Of a stretch of 64,000 nt of DNA, positions 1 through 8,432 are shown in pieces. The stretch's first letter is position 1. Every line of letters begins with the position of its first letter. The stretch is from an uncultured Bacteroidia bacterium (lineage in GTDB: Bacteria; Bacteroidota; Bacteroidia; Bacteroidales; UBA932). Where the stretch lies: NCBI GenBank assembly GCA_902782225.1, contig CACZMF010000001.1, forward strand, positions 124,001-188,000, written 5' to 3'. Below the pieces are notes generated by a model, which was not told the DNA's origin, made no database searches, and saw nothing but the letters and a program-made list of their open reading frames with translations. A program made the translations under genes and the position numbers.

Positions 1-716
1 AACTGTTTCCAGAAGAATCTGGGGTGGTTGGGATCGTCGAAGAAGAAGATGCGCGACATCGGGCTTTCCCGCACGGCCTTTGCCGTGCCTCCGAAATCCA
101 GCCCCATGTCCCTGGCTATGAACACTATAGCCAGCACGATGGACACTATCATGCACACCGTTTTCAGCACGTCCGTCCAGAGCACCGACTTCATCCCGCC
201 CCGGAAGGTGTATGCCAGCACTATCAGCATACACACGGCAACGTTCAGGGCGAAAGGCAGCCCCAGCGGCCCGAATACCATGAGCTGCAGGGTCATACAC
301 ACGAGGAAAAGCCGCACCGCAGCTCCCAACATCTTGGAAATGAAGAAGAACCACGCCCCGGTCTTATGGGAGCTGACTCCGAACCTGTCGTCCAGATACT
401 GGTAGATGGACACCATATTCTTCCTGAAGAACACAGGCGTGAGCACGAAGGCGATCACGAGGTAGCCGACAAAAAAGCCCAGGACCATCTGCATGTAGCT
501 CATCGCGGATCCGCCCACCATGCCCGGCACCGAAACGAAGGTGACCCCGGACATAGGCGCACCGATCAGCGCTATAGCAACAATCCACCAGGGGGCTTTC
601 CGCCCGCCGTTGAAGAAATCGGATGCGCTGCCCTTCCCCCTGGAAGCGACCAGGGAGACTGCAAGCAGCAGGGCGAAATAGCCCAGCATGGTCAGCACGA
701 CTGCAAGTGGTGTCAT
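1..716 (-). CDS. Sodium:solute symporter (SSF family), N-terminal part
   Basis: The gene runs off the left edge, so only about 238 N-terminal residues are present. The start is ATG at 716 and the protein begins MTPLAVVLTMLGYFALLLAV. Hydrophobic segments alternate with short loops, and the stretch SDFFNGGRKAPWWIVAIAL followed by GAPMSGVTFVSVPG is typical of SSF carriers at TM1-TM2, where the sodium site forms. Later segments (KMLGAAVRLFLVCMTLQL, AYTFRGGMKSVLWTDVLK) match the family core. SSF carriers are inner-membrane Na+/solute importers; the substrate cannot be told from this part. It is divergent from dsbD with overlapping promoter elements. A -7 box TATTTTTG lies on the minus strand at 740-733. 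Confidence 0.88.
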   Translation of the reverse strand, partial: MTPLAVVLTMLGYFALLLAVSLVASRGKGSASDFFNGGRKAPWWIVAIALIGAPMSGVTFVSVPGMVGGSAMSYMQMVLGFFVGYLVIAFVLTPVFFRKNMVSIYQYLDDRFGVSSHKTGAWFFFISKMLGAAVRLFLVCMTLQLMVFGPLGLPFALNVAVCMLIVLAYTFRGGMKSVLWTDVLKTVCMIVSIVLAIVFIARDMGLDFGGTAKAVRESPMSRIFFFDDPNHPRFFWKQ

Positions 717-728
717 CGGCAATTCCTT

Positions 729-761
729 TTTGCAAAAATACGAAAAAGATGATTATATTTA
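729..761 (+). promoter_or_regulatory. dsbD promoter, overlapping the divergent SSF promoter
   Basis: TTTG at 729-732 and TATATTTA at 754-761 are separated by 21 bp, close to the Bacteroidetes TTTG/TAnnTTTG pattern with one mismatch in the -7 box. On the minus strand TATTTTTG (740-733) can serve the symporter gene. The two promoters share about 10 bp. Confidence 0.45.
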
Positions 762-788
762 CCGACCTTTTTATCAGATACACCGCTT

Positions 789-2738
789 ATGAAACTCAGA
801 CATATCCTATCGGCATTGCTGTTATTGCTGCCTCTCGGCGCCTTGGATGCGCAGGTGCCCGATGCCACCGTGCGCTGGAAGGCCGAGGCCACTCAGGCCG
901 GCGACGGACTGTATGAATTGGTATTCACCGGGGAGACTGCCCCGGATTGGCACACATACGGCACCGCTTCCAAGTATTCCGCCCCTTCCATCACTCTGGA
1001 GAAGCTGCAGGGCTGCGTGCCTGAAGGCGGGCTTTACGATATCACAGAGCCTGTGCTCGAAGATGGCGAGCCCGTGTTCCACGGCAGTTTCAAGCTGGGC
1101 CAGAAAGTGCGGCTCACCGCAGATTCCGGAGCGGCCGGCGGCTATATCACCTGGCTCGCCTGCACGGGCGGAGCTTGCGCGAGTCCGGAGGACTGGGAGT
1201 TCGACCTGAGTCTCGGCGCCGTGCCCGACACGGCCCACAGCAGCGTGATTTCGGACCCTTCGGAAAGTGCCTCAGGGGCCGGCTCCCTTTGGGCCCTGAT
1301 ACTTGAAGCCATATTGTGGGGCTTTGCCATGTTGCTGACTCCCTGCGTTTTCCCCATGGTGCCCATGACCGTGTCTTTCTTCCTTAAGAGCTCCACCACT
1401 GCCGCAGCGGGCCGCTTCAAGGCATTCATGTATGGGCTTTTCATAGTGCTGCTCTACACCGTGCCGATAAGCGTGATCATACTGCTGACGCGGCTGCTGG
1501 GGGGCGATGCGGTGACTGCCGATATCTTCAACTGGCTTGCCACGCACTGGATTCCCAACCTGATTTTCTTCATAGTGTTCATGGTGTTCGCGGCGTCCTT
1601 CTTCGGGGCTTTCGAGATTGTGCTGCCCTCTTCGCTGGTGGGCAAAAGCGACAAGAATTCGGAGAAAGGCGGCCTTGTGGGCATCTTCTTTATGGCGCTG
1701 ACGCTGGTGCTGGTGTCCTTTTCCTGCACCGGCCCGATTGTGGGTTCGGTGCTGATTCGTTCCACGGCCGGCGAGTTCTGGACCCCGATGGTCACGATGC
1801 TGGCGTTCTCCGTGGCTTTTGCCCTGCCGTTCACGATATTTGCCCTGTTCCCTTCGCTGCTCGGCAAGATCAGGGGAAAGAGCGGGTCGTGGCTCAACAG
1901 CGTGAAGGTGGTGCTCGGCTTCATCGAAGTGGCGCTTGGCTTCAAGTTCCTGAGCGTCGCCGACCAGACCTACCACTGGGGCCTGCTGGACCGCGAAGTG
2001 TACCTTGCCATCTGGATTGTGGTGTTCTCGCTGCTTGGGCTCTACCTTCTTGGCAAGATCAGGTTCCCGCATGACGATCCGGAAGAGAAGCCGCTGTCGG
2101 TGTTCCGGCTCGGGCTCGTCATCGCCGTGTTCTCATTCGTGGTGTATATGATTCCGGGTATGTGGGGCGCCCCGCTGAAGGCGCTCTCGGGTTACCTGCC
2201 ACCGCTGGAGACCCAGGATTTCGTGCTGGGCGCGGGCACTTCGGATGCCTCCGGATCAAGTGCTTCCGATGGCGGATTTGCGCAGAAATACGATCTTAAG
2301 ATGCCTCTCGGACTGGAAGGATATTTCACTCTGGAAGAGGGACTTGCGGCCTCTGAGAGGCTGGGAAGGCCCGTGTTCGTGGATATCACCGGGCACGGAT
2401 GCGTGAACTGCCGCGAGATGGAGCAGCGGGTCTGGAGCGATCCGCGCGTGCTGCAGATACTGAAGGACGAGTACGTGATCGTGGCTCTCTACACCGACGA
2501 CAAGACCAGGCTGGACGAAGCGGACTGGGTGAAGCTCGACAACGGCCGGGTCCTGAAAGACCTCGGCCGCGTGAATTCCTGGCTGGTGCGGGAGCGTTTC
2601 GGCGTCAATGCCCAGCCCAATTACGCCCTTCTCGGCAGCGACGGGAAGCTTCTCGCCCCCGTCCGCGGCTATAACCTCGACGTCGATTCCTTCATTTCCT
2701 TCCTTCGCTCCGGCATCGACAACTTCAGGGGCGAATAA
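789..2738 (+). CDS. dsbD: Thiol:disulfide interchange protein DsbD
   Basis: Inner-membrane carrier that passes electrons from cytoplasmic thioredoxin to periplasmic thiol proteins. It has 649 residues with a signal peptide, an N-terminal periplasmic DsbD-alpha-like domain with paired cysteines (ACTGGACAS, about residues 118-126), an eight-helix membrane domain, and a C-terminal thioredoxin domain. The membrane cysteines sit in the expected motifs, TPCVFPMVP (Cys186) and FSCTGPIVG (Cys313). The thioredoxin active site is CVNC (538-541). Length and domain order match full DsbD. It is divergent from the symporter and convergent with the preA-like gene. No partner redox gene lies next to it. Confidence 0.95.
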   Translation: MKLRHILSALLLLLPLGALDAQVPDATVRWKAEATQAGDGLYELVFTGETAPDWHTYGTASKYSAPSITLEKLQGCVPEGGLYDITEPVLEDGEPVFHGSFKLGQKVRLTADSGAAGGYITWLACTGGACASPEDWEFDLSLGAVPDTAHSSVISDPSESASGAGSLWALILEAILWGFAMLLTPCVFPMVPMTVSFFLKSSTTAAAGRFKAFMYGLFIVLLYTVPISVIILLTRLLGGDAVTADIFNWLATHWIPNLIFFIVFMVFAASFFGAFEIVLPSSLVGKSDKNSEKGGLVGIFFMALTLVLVSFSCTGPIVGSVLIRSTAGEFWTPMVTMLAFSVAFALPFTIFALFPSLLGKIRGKSGSWLNSVKVVLGFIEVALGFKFLSVADQTYHWGLLDREVYLAIWIVVFSLLGLYLLGKIRFPHDDPEEKPLSVFRLGLVIAVFSFVVYMIPGMWGAPLKALSGYLPPLETQDFVLGAGTSDASGSSASDGGFAQKYDLKMPLGLEGYFTLEEGLAASERLGRPVFVDITGHGCVNCREMEQRVWSDPRVLQILKDEYVIVALYTDDKTRLDEADWVKLDNGRVLKDLGRVNSWLVRERFGVNAQPNYALLGSDGKLLAPVRGYNLDVDSFISFLRSGIDNFRGE

Positions 2739-2858
2739 AAGGAGCAGCACCCTCTGAAAACTGTGCCACCCTCGGCACCATAAGAGGGAGGGGCCCACAA
2801 GCGCAGCGCAGTGGGAGGGGTCGCGATAGCGACGTTTTCAGAGGGTGGTGCTCCTTTT
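2737..2858. repeat. Cloverleaf-like inverted-repeat element between convergent genes
   Basis: Two 24-bp arms (2737-2760 and 2835-2858) are reverse complements with one mismatch. Between them are three shorter stems: GTGCC 2763-2767 with GGCAC 2774-2778; CCCAC 2794-2798 with GTGGG 2811-2815; and GTCGC 2820-2824 with GCGAC 2829-2833 closing on the tetraloop GATA. The element fills the space between the dsbD stop codon (2736-2738) and the preA stop codon (2862-2860) almost exactly. The arms start with AAAA and end with TTTT, so it could terminate transcription from both sides. It also resembles a REP/MITE-type dispersed element. No second copy was seen in the window. Confidence 0.7.
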
Positions 2859-2859
2859 A

Positions 2860-4311
2860 TTACTTTCTTTTGGGGACTCTCTTGGAGATTGAAATGGCGC
2901 CGGTGGGGCAGACGAGGCGGCAGAGGTGGCAGCCGACGCATTTGGCTCCGAGAAGGCGGGGATGCCTCTCGGGGCCGAATTCTATGGCCTGGTGCCCGCC
3001 GTCGCGGCAAGAAATGTAGCAGCGGCCGCATCCTATGCAGGAGGAAGTATTGAAAACGGGGTAAACCACAGTGTCGCGATCCAGGCTCGGAGGCAGGAGG
3101 AAATCGCCGACTCGGCTGCCGATGATTTCATCAAGGGAACCAATGCCTTTCTCCAGCATATAGTTACCCAGTCCGTCCACAAGGTCGTCGATAATCCTGT
3201 AGCCGTATTCCATAATGGCCGTGCAGACCTGGAGGTTGTTGCACCCGAGTTGGAGAAATTCCAGGGCGTCCTTCCACGTTTCTATGCCGCCGATACCGCT
3301 GAGCTGCAGCCCGGGCATAAGTTTGTCTGAGGACATCTCGTGGATGAAGCGCAATGCAATGGGTTTCACGGCTTTGCCGGAGAGTCCGGAGACTGTGAGC
3401 TTCCCGCTCACAGCCGCTTCGTCCGACATTGTGATCGACTTGATCGTGTTGATGGCCGAAAGGCCGTCGGCGCCTGCGAAATGCGCGGCGGTGGAGACCC
3501 TGCGCATCGAAGAAATGTTGGGCGTCATTTTGGCTATCACGGGAATCTTCACCGCCTGCTTCACGAAGGCCGTGTAGTAGGTTACGAGCTCGTCGTTCTG
3601 GCCCACGTCGCTGCCCATTCCGGAGATGCCCATCTGCGGGCAGGAATAATTCAGCTCCACGGCATCCACGCCTATGTCTTCCATCATTTTGGCCAGTTTG
3701 ATCCATTCATCGTGGTGCTGCCCCATAATGGAAGCGATCACCACTTTGTCCGGGAAGTCTTTCTTGAGGCGGCGGAGTATGTCGAGGTCGGTTTCGACGG
3801 GGTTTTCGCTCAGTTGCTCCATATTGCGGAATCCCGCGAAGCTGCCGTTGAGGTTCTTCACCGCGTCGAAGCGGGGTGAGACCTCCCTGATGTCCTGCAG
3901 GCAGATTGTTTTGTAGTAAACTCCGGCCCAGCCGGCCCTGAAAGCGTTCGCCACCATTTCATAGTTGGTGCAGACCGCGGAAGAGGCCAGGAAGAACGGG
4001 TTCTCGCACTTGATTCCGCAGAAGTCCACGGCAAGTGAGGGCTTTTCCTGGGACTTGGGCGCTTCGGGAAGGGATTTGGCTATCTCGCGCAGCCGAAGGG
4101 GAAAATCATAGTGGATACAGGCTGATTCAGCAGCCTTCAGATCTTCGTCGGAGCAGGGCGCCATCCACCTGGCGGCAATTTTTTCATTTCCGAACCTGAT
4201 AGCGCGTATGGCGCGTGCGGGGTCGCCACTGTGGCAGGCGGCACTGCAAGGAGCATTTTCGCAGAAAAGGCAGCGGCCCGCTTCTTCGCTGAGGTTTATG
4301 TGTTTATTCAT
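2860..4311 (-). CDS. preA: PreA-type dihydropyrimidine dehydrogenase subunit
   Basis: Catalytic subunit type of NAD-dependent dihydropyrimidine dehydrogenase, which reduces uracil or thymine. The 483-residue protein has three parts. The first about 75 residues hold a cysteine cluster (CLFCENAPCSAAC) like the N-terminal Fe-S region of DPD/GltD proteins. The middle is a dihydroorotate-dehydrogenase-like FMN barrel (ELNYSCPQMGISGMGSDVGQ, VIAKMTPNISSM, SGIGGIETWKDALEF). The C-terminus has two ferredoxin-type [4Fe-4S] motifs, CIGCGRCYISC and CVGCHLCRLVCPTGA. The N-terminal cysteine region is more often on the partner PreT, so this may be a variant able to take electrons by itself. No preT is next to it. 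ATG start at 4311. Confidence 0.88.
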   Translation of the reverse strand: MNKHINLSEEAGRCLFCENAPCSAACHSGDPARAIRAIRFGNEKIAARWMAPCSDEDLKAAESACIHYDFPLRLREIAKSLPEAPKSQEKPSLAVDFCGIKCENPFFLASSAVCTNYEMVANAFRAGWAGVYYKTICLQDIREVSPRFDAVKNLNGSFAGFRNMEQLSENPVETDLDILRRLKKDFPDKVVIASIMGQHHDEWIKLAKMMEDIGVDAVELNYSCPQMGISGMGSDVGQNDELVTYYTAFVKQAVKIPVIAKMTPNISSMRRVSTAAHFAGADGLSAINTIKSITMSDEAAVSGKLTVSGLSGKAVKPIALRFIHEMSSDKLMPGLQLSGIGGIETWKDALEFLQLGCNNLQVCTAIMEYGYRIIDDLVDGLGNYMLEKGIGSLDEIIGSRVGDFLLPPSLDRDTVVYPVFNTSSCIGCGRCYISCRDGGHQAIEFGPERHPRLLGAKCVGCHLCRLVCPTGAISISKRVPKRK

Positions 4312-4371
4312 GGGTAAAACGGTTGTTCTGGAGCGAATGAATCTGTTTTTTACGCCCTAAATATAAACATT

Positions 4372-4406
4372 TTTGATTGCAAACTCGGAGAAATATCGTA
4401 AATTTG
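4372..4406 (+). promoter_or_regulatory. Promoter of the GTG-start esterase
   Basis: A perfect TAAATTTG -7 box at 4399-4406 follows TTTG at 4372-4375 with a slightly long 23-bp spacer. Transcription would start about 25 nt before the GTG at 4439. Confidence 0.4.
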
Positions 4407-4438
4407 AGGACACTTGACACAAATAATCAACGGCTAAA

Positions 4439-5302
4439 GTGGCCAGGCGCTTGTTATTATTGCTTCTGACGCTGGCTTTGGCTGCTCCGCCCTGTCTCGG
4501 CGGCAGCCTGAAGGCCAGCAACTTCCGCATTGACTCCCCGGGCGGGAAAATGTGGGTGATGGTCCTGCGGCCCAGGGAGGCCGGCGGCCCCCTTCCCGGG
4601 ATACTCTGGCTCCACGGCGGCGGCTATATGGCCTGGGGCCCGTACATCGCGCCGATGACCTGCGGTCCCATGCTGGCCGAAAAATATGGCGCCGTGCTCG
4701 TGTATCCCGACTACCGGCTTTCCTGGCAGGCACCTTATCCGGCAGCCCTGGAAGACAGCTACTCCGCCCTTCAGTGGATGTATGACAATGCGGACACGCT
4801 TGGCATCGACCGCAAACGCATAGTGGTGGCAGGGGAGAGTGCCGGCGGCGGCCTGACCGCCTCTCTGTGCATCTACGCCCGCGACAAAGGGGAGATTCCC
4901 ATCGCCCTGCAGCTGCCGCTCTACCCGATGCTGGACAGCGAGGACACGGCTTCGTCGGCCCACAACCACGGACGTTTCTGGGACACCAGGCGCAACCACT
5001 GGGGCTGGAAACTCTACCTGAGGGAACTCTACGGCACTGATTCGGTGAGCAAATATGCCTCTGCCGCACGCGAGACGGATTATTCCGGCCTGCCGCCCTG
5101 CTACACCTTCGTGCAGGACGGCGAGCCCTTCTTTGAAGAGACGCTGACCTATGTCAGAAACCTACGGGAAGCGGGAGTCGAGGCTTCGGTGGACGTCTAT
5201 CACGGCGATGCCCACGCCTTCGATATGCTGCAGCCTGGCAGCGAACAGAGCAGGGAAGCAAGGAAGAGGCTGTGCGAAAAGTATGTCGAGCTGTTGAAAT
5301 AG
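4439..5302 (+). CDS. Secreted alpha/beta-hydrolase, HSL-like esterase
   Basis: Probable exported carboxylesterase of 287 residues. The start is GTG at 4439; an in-frame stop at 4424-4426 rules out anything further upstream, and the next ATG lies inside the mature part. A signal peptide (MARRLLLLLLTLALAAPPCLG) is followed by the hormone-sensitive-lipase signature: oxyanion motif LHGGGY, nucleophile motif GESAGGG, an acidic residue in QDGEPFFEE, and a histidine in GDAHAFD. The family hydrolyses short acyl or acetyl esters, sometimes on carbohydrates; the substrate here is unknown. It is convergent with the GH13 gene, with 30 bp between them, which is compatible with carbohydrate work but does not prove it. 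Confidence 0.85.
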   Translation: MARRLLLLLLTLALAAPPCLGGSLKASNFRIDSPGGKMWVMVLRPREAGGPLPGILWLHGGGYMAWGPYIAPMTCGPMLAEKYGAVLVYPDYRLSWQAPYPAALEDSYSALQWMYDNADTLGIDRKRIVVAGESAGGGLTASLCIYARDKGEIPIALQLPLYPMLDSEDTASSAHNHGRFWDTRRNHWGWKLYLRELYGTDSVSKYASAARETDYSGLPPCYTFVQDGEPFFEETLTYVRNLREAGVEASVDVYHGDAHAFDMLQPGSEQSREARKRLCEKYVELLK

Positions 5303-5332
5303 GGCCGTTGATGTCCGGGCGGCAGCGCTGCT

Positions 5333-7246
5333 TCAGTCGGGGAGGCGTGCGATGAGCACGGAGGTGGGGCCCATCGAAAGCTTCCCGTCCTTGAGTGAGA
5401 CCTTGCCGTGCGAGATTTCCGGGCTTACGCTTCCTTTGCCCGGGCAGATGCCGGCGGGAAGATTCACGACCTGTTTCTTGCCTGTAGGGTTCAGTGCCAC
5501 AATCCAGGTCTCTTTACCTTCGCTTCTGGTGTATACCATCGGATACGGCTTCTGCGCGTTGTAGACGGGAGTGAATTCGCTGTCGGCCCAGAAAGCAGGC
5601 GTGGTTTTTCGGAATTCGATGAGCATGCGGGTCCAGTTGAGGAGCGACTCAGGGTCATTTTCCTGGCTCTCCACTGTGGGCGCTCCCGGGGCCGTGGGCT
5701 TTTTGGCCCCTGCTTCTTTCCAGGCAAGGTAGGCCGGATAGGATGTGGCCGGCGTCCATTCGGGGCACACGGGAAGGTAGAGGTCGGACGGTGCGCAGGT
5801 GCTGAATCCGGCGTTTTCTCCTCCGGTCCACTGCATAGGCGTCCGGGCTCCAGCACGCTCTTTTCCGTTATGGTTGGCTCCTTCCACATTGGGCAAGTCA
5901 GCGAGCGAGCGCATGCCTATCTCGTCTCCGTAGTACAGGATGGGAAGGTGCATGGTGAGTATCCACGTGAGCATTACACGTAGCTGGTCGGGGCTGTTGC
6001 GGTCTCCGGTGTTCAGGCGGAGATGGTCGTGGTTTCCCGTGATGGAGGCATAATAGCCCCATTCCTTCGTCCACGCCGTCGCATCGGTGTAGTGGTCATA
6101 GTATTCCTTGAGGGCTCCGGCCGCGGTGACGCTGCGGTCCGTCTTCTCCTCTGGCCAGGGGTTGCCGTAAAGGTCCCTGACCGACGGCTGGCATCCATCC
6201 AGGGTGAAATATGCGCCGCCGTTGGCCTGGTGCTTGCGGTCGAAGTACATCAGCCGGTTGGTGTTGGAAGAACTGTTGATGTACATGTCCACGTTCATGC
6301 CCGATGCCAGGCAGTATTTAGGGTTGTTCCACTCGGCCAGCAGTACGTGACCGGGATAATTGGCGTCCGACCAGGTGCGGATTTCCCGCCAGAGCTTGAT
6401 GGTCTCCTCCTTGCCGGGATCGCCCTTGACCAGGCTGTTGGCCATATCCACGCGGAATCCGTCCACCCCTTTGTCATACCAGAACGCGATGATATTCAGT
6501 AGCTCACGTTTCACGGCACGCGGCCCCGGAGCATCCACGCCCTGCTCCCAGGGACGGGACGGGTCCGGATGGGCAAAGCCAAAGTTGAGGGCCGGCTGGC
6601 AGGCATAGAAGTTCTTGTAGTAGAATTTGTCGCGCGGGTAGTCGCTTTTCATCCATTTTCCACGCGTGTTCTGCATGTAGTTCGGATCCTTGAGCATCTC
6701 CTCGAGGTCCCTGGCTGCTTTCTCGTCAGGCAGCCGGTCGCTCCAGATGAAATAGTCCGAATAACGCAGGTTGGTGTCTTGCGAACTCTGGACAAACCAG
6801 GGGTGCTTGTCGGAAGTGTGCCCGGGGACCAGGTCCAGCAGCACCTTGATGCCGCGCTTGTGGGCCTCGTCGATCAGTTTCAACAGGTCGTTGTTGGTGC
6901 CGAAGCGCGGGTCCACACGGTAGTAGTCGGTGACGTCGTAGCCGCCGTCTATCCACCCGGATTCGAAGAGGGGATTGAACCAGATGGCCGTTATCCCCAG
7001 GCTCTCGATATAGTCCATCTTGGACAAAACGCCCTGGATGTCTCCGATCCCGTTCCCGTCGGAATCCTTGTAGGAAGACGGGTAGATCTGGTAGATGACG
7101 GCATTCTCGAGCCACTTCGGGCCCTTTGTCCAGGTTTGTTTGAACGAGCCCGGTGCAGGCTGTGCCGCCATGGTCAAAGAAATCAGCAGCAGGGGCAGGA
7201 GAATCAGACCTTTCAGTCCCTTGAAGTCAAATCTGTCTTTTGTCAT
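5333..7246 (-). CDS. Secreted GH13 alpha-amylase-family glycoside hydrolase
   Basis: 637-residue exported enzyme acting on alpha-glucans or alpha-glucosides. A signal peptide (hydrophobic residues 12-27, ending MAAQPAPG) is followed by a GH13 (beta/alpha)8 barrel. The conserved regions are visible: DLVPGHTS (138-145, with Gly where most members have Asn before His), GFRVD (263-267, Asp267 nucleophile), LLAEWNNP (Glu305 acid/base) and TGNHDH (Asp407, transition-state Asp). A calcium-site-like DSDGNGIGD is at 61-69, as in oligo-1,6-glucosidase-like members. The tail after about residue 540 fits a C-terminal beta domain. It stands alone, not beside a starch PUL. Exact specificity cannot be assigned. 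Confidence 0.92.
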   Translation of the reverse strand: MTKDRFDFKGLKGLILLPLLLISLTMAAQPAPGSFKQTWTKGPKWLENAVIYQIYPSSYKDSDGNGIGDIQGVLSKMDYIESLGITAIWFNPLFESGWIDGGYDVTDYYRVDPRFGTNNDLLKLIDEAHKRGIKVLLDLVPGHTSDKHPWFVQSSQDTNLRYSDYFIWSDRLPDEKAARDLEEMLKDPNYMQNTRGKWMKSDYPRDKFYYKNFYACQPALNFGFAHPDPSRPWEQGVDAPGPRAVKRELLNIIAFWYDKGVDGFRVDMANSLVKGDPGKEETIKLWREIRTWSDANYPGHVLLAEWNNPKYCLASGMNVDMYINSSSNTNRLMYFDRKHQANGGAYFTLDGCQPSVRDLYGNPWPEEKTDRSVTAAGALKEYYDHYTDATAWTKEWGYYASITGNHDHLRLNTGDRNSPDQLRVMLTWILTMHLPILYYGDEIGMRSLADLPNVEGANHNGKERAGARTPMQWTGGENAGFSTCAPSDLYLPVCPEWTPATSYPAYLAWKEAGAKKPTAPGAPTVESQENDPESLLNWTRMLIEFRKTTPAFWADSEFTPVYNAQKPYPMVYTRSEGKETWIVALNPTGKKQVVNLPAGICPGKGSVSPEISHGKVSLKDGKLSMGPTSVLIARLPD

Positions 7247-7306
7247 GATATGGGTTATTTATTTGCCAAATATACACATTTTCCGGGAAGCGGAACTGCT
7301 TCCACA

Positions 7307-8350
7307 TCACCGTGAAGCAGCAGATTTAAAGCGCTGGATTTCACGCTGAAGGGCGTCTTCGGGCAGAACCGCGCCTTCCTTAAATACGGAAATGCCGCAG
7401 TCTTCCTCCGTCGGGCGCCAGTTGCCCACCACTTCTCCGTCCAGGGCCACGACGCTGTAGAATATCCCGGAGTTGTTGTGGGCTTTCGGGGCGTGGTCCG
7501 GGTGGAGGACCACGTGGCGGCTCTTATAGCCGATCAGGTACTCGTCAAATGCGGGAAGAAGCAGGACGCTTCCGCTGCGGAACCCCCTTGTGCGGGCATC
7601 TTTCATGAGGAAAAACTCCTTCTTTTGGTGGCGTATACATGCGATTTCGTCCCTGATGGCATCCATTCCCCTGCGGCAGTCGCTTATGTTGATGCCGGAC
7701 CACCAGACAAAGTCTTCCAGCGTTGCCGGGCCGTGGCTCCTGAAGTATTTCCTTGCCAGGAGCGCAAGGGCTTCATCGTGATCCATCTGCGGGCTCGGCC
7801 CGATTTTCTCGGACACTAGGGCAAGCGTCCTTTTGGTGGGATGGAGGTCGCCGGAGCAGAGCAGCCCGTCGAATTCGGCGAGCCGCAGATGGTAGGAGAG
7901 CCTGTGGTCGTCCATGCAGACTCCTTTCTCCCGCAGCGCAGTGTCTATATCGGTTTTCAGGGCGGCTCTTCTGCCCTCCATGATCCCGGAAAGCAGTTCC
8001 TGTATGTGCCATTTTTCCTTGTCCGGGATGGAGATGCCGTTGGACTGCATCCAGCCGCGAAGCCCTGCCAGTGCCTTCGTGCGGCATACTTCCAGCATCC
8101 AGTGGTAGTCCTCGCGGGACACCAGTTGCCAGGTCGTGCGAAGCAGGTGTGTCCGAATGATGCGTCCGTCGTTGAAGGCCTTCTCGAAGGCCTTGAATGA
8201 AGGCTTTTGCGTGCGCATGGCCACAGCCCAGCGCATGGCCTTGTAGTCCTGGGCCTGCATGGCTCCGAACCAGGCCACCACGTCGGCGGGATCTTTAAAC
8301 TGCGGTGCTGCCAGCTGCTGGCCGAGCAGGCGCGCGGATACGGGATTCAT
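7307..8350 (-). CDS. AlkZ/YcaQ-like winged-helix DNA glycosylase homologue
   Basis: 347 residues, beginning MNPVSARLLGQQLAAPQF. The fold is the HTH_42 (AlkZ/YcaQ) type of tandem winged helices. Known members unhook DNA interstrand crosslinks or remove bulky alkyl lesions. The motif AMQAQDY near residue 33 carries the QxQ pair that marks the AlkZ branch catalytic loop, as opposed to QxD of YcaQ. Also seen are IRTHLLRTTWQLV and a C-terminal LLPAFDEYLIGYK, both typical. ATG at 8350 is chosen; a GTG two codons upstream (8356) is the alternative. It is divergent from the lipoprotein at 8433. Activity is inferred from family only. Confidence 0.8.
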   Translation of the reverse strand: MNPVSARLLGQQLAAPQFKDPADVVAWFGAMQAQDYKAMRWAVAMRTQKPSFKAFEKAFNDGRIIRTHLLRTTWQLVSREDYHWMLEVCRTKALAGLRGWMQSNGISIPDKEKWHIQELLSGIMEGRRAALKTDIDTALREKGVCMDDHRLSYHLRLAEFDGLLCSGDLHPTKRTLALVSEKIGPSPQMDHDEALALLARKYFRSHGPATLEDFVWWSGINISDCRRGMDAIRDEIACIRHQKKEFFLMKDARTRGFRSGSVLLLPAFDEYLIGYKSRHVVLHPDHAPKAHNNSGIFYSVVALDGEVVGNWRPTEEDCGISVFKEGAVLPEDALQREIQRFKSAASR

Positions 8351-8418
8351 CGTCACTCTGGTATTGGATAAACAAATATAAGGATAATCGGACTATTCGC
8401 AAAATGCGATTCTTTTAT

Positions 8419-8426
8419 TAATTTTG
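8419..8426 (+). promoter_or_regulatory. -7 box TAATTTTG, leaderless arrangement
   Basis: Perfect TAnnTTTG box ending 6 bp before ATG 8433. The expected transcription start falls at or next to the A of the ATG. The -33 region is weak (TATTCG near 8394). Confidence 0.5.
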
Positions 8427-8432
8427 CGGGCT

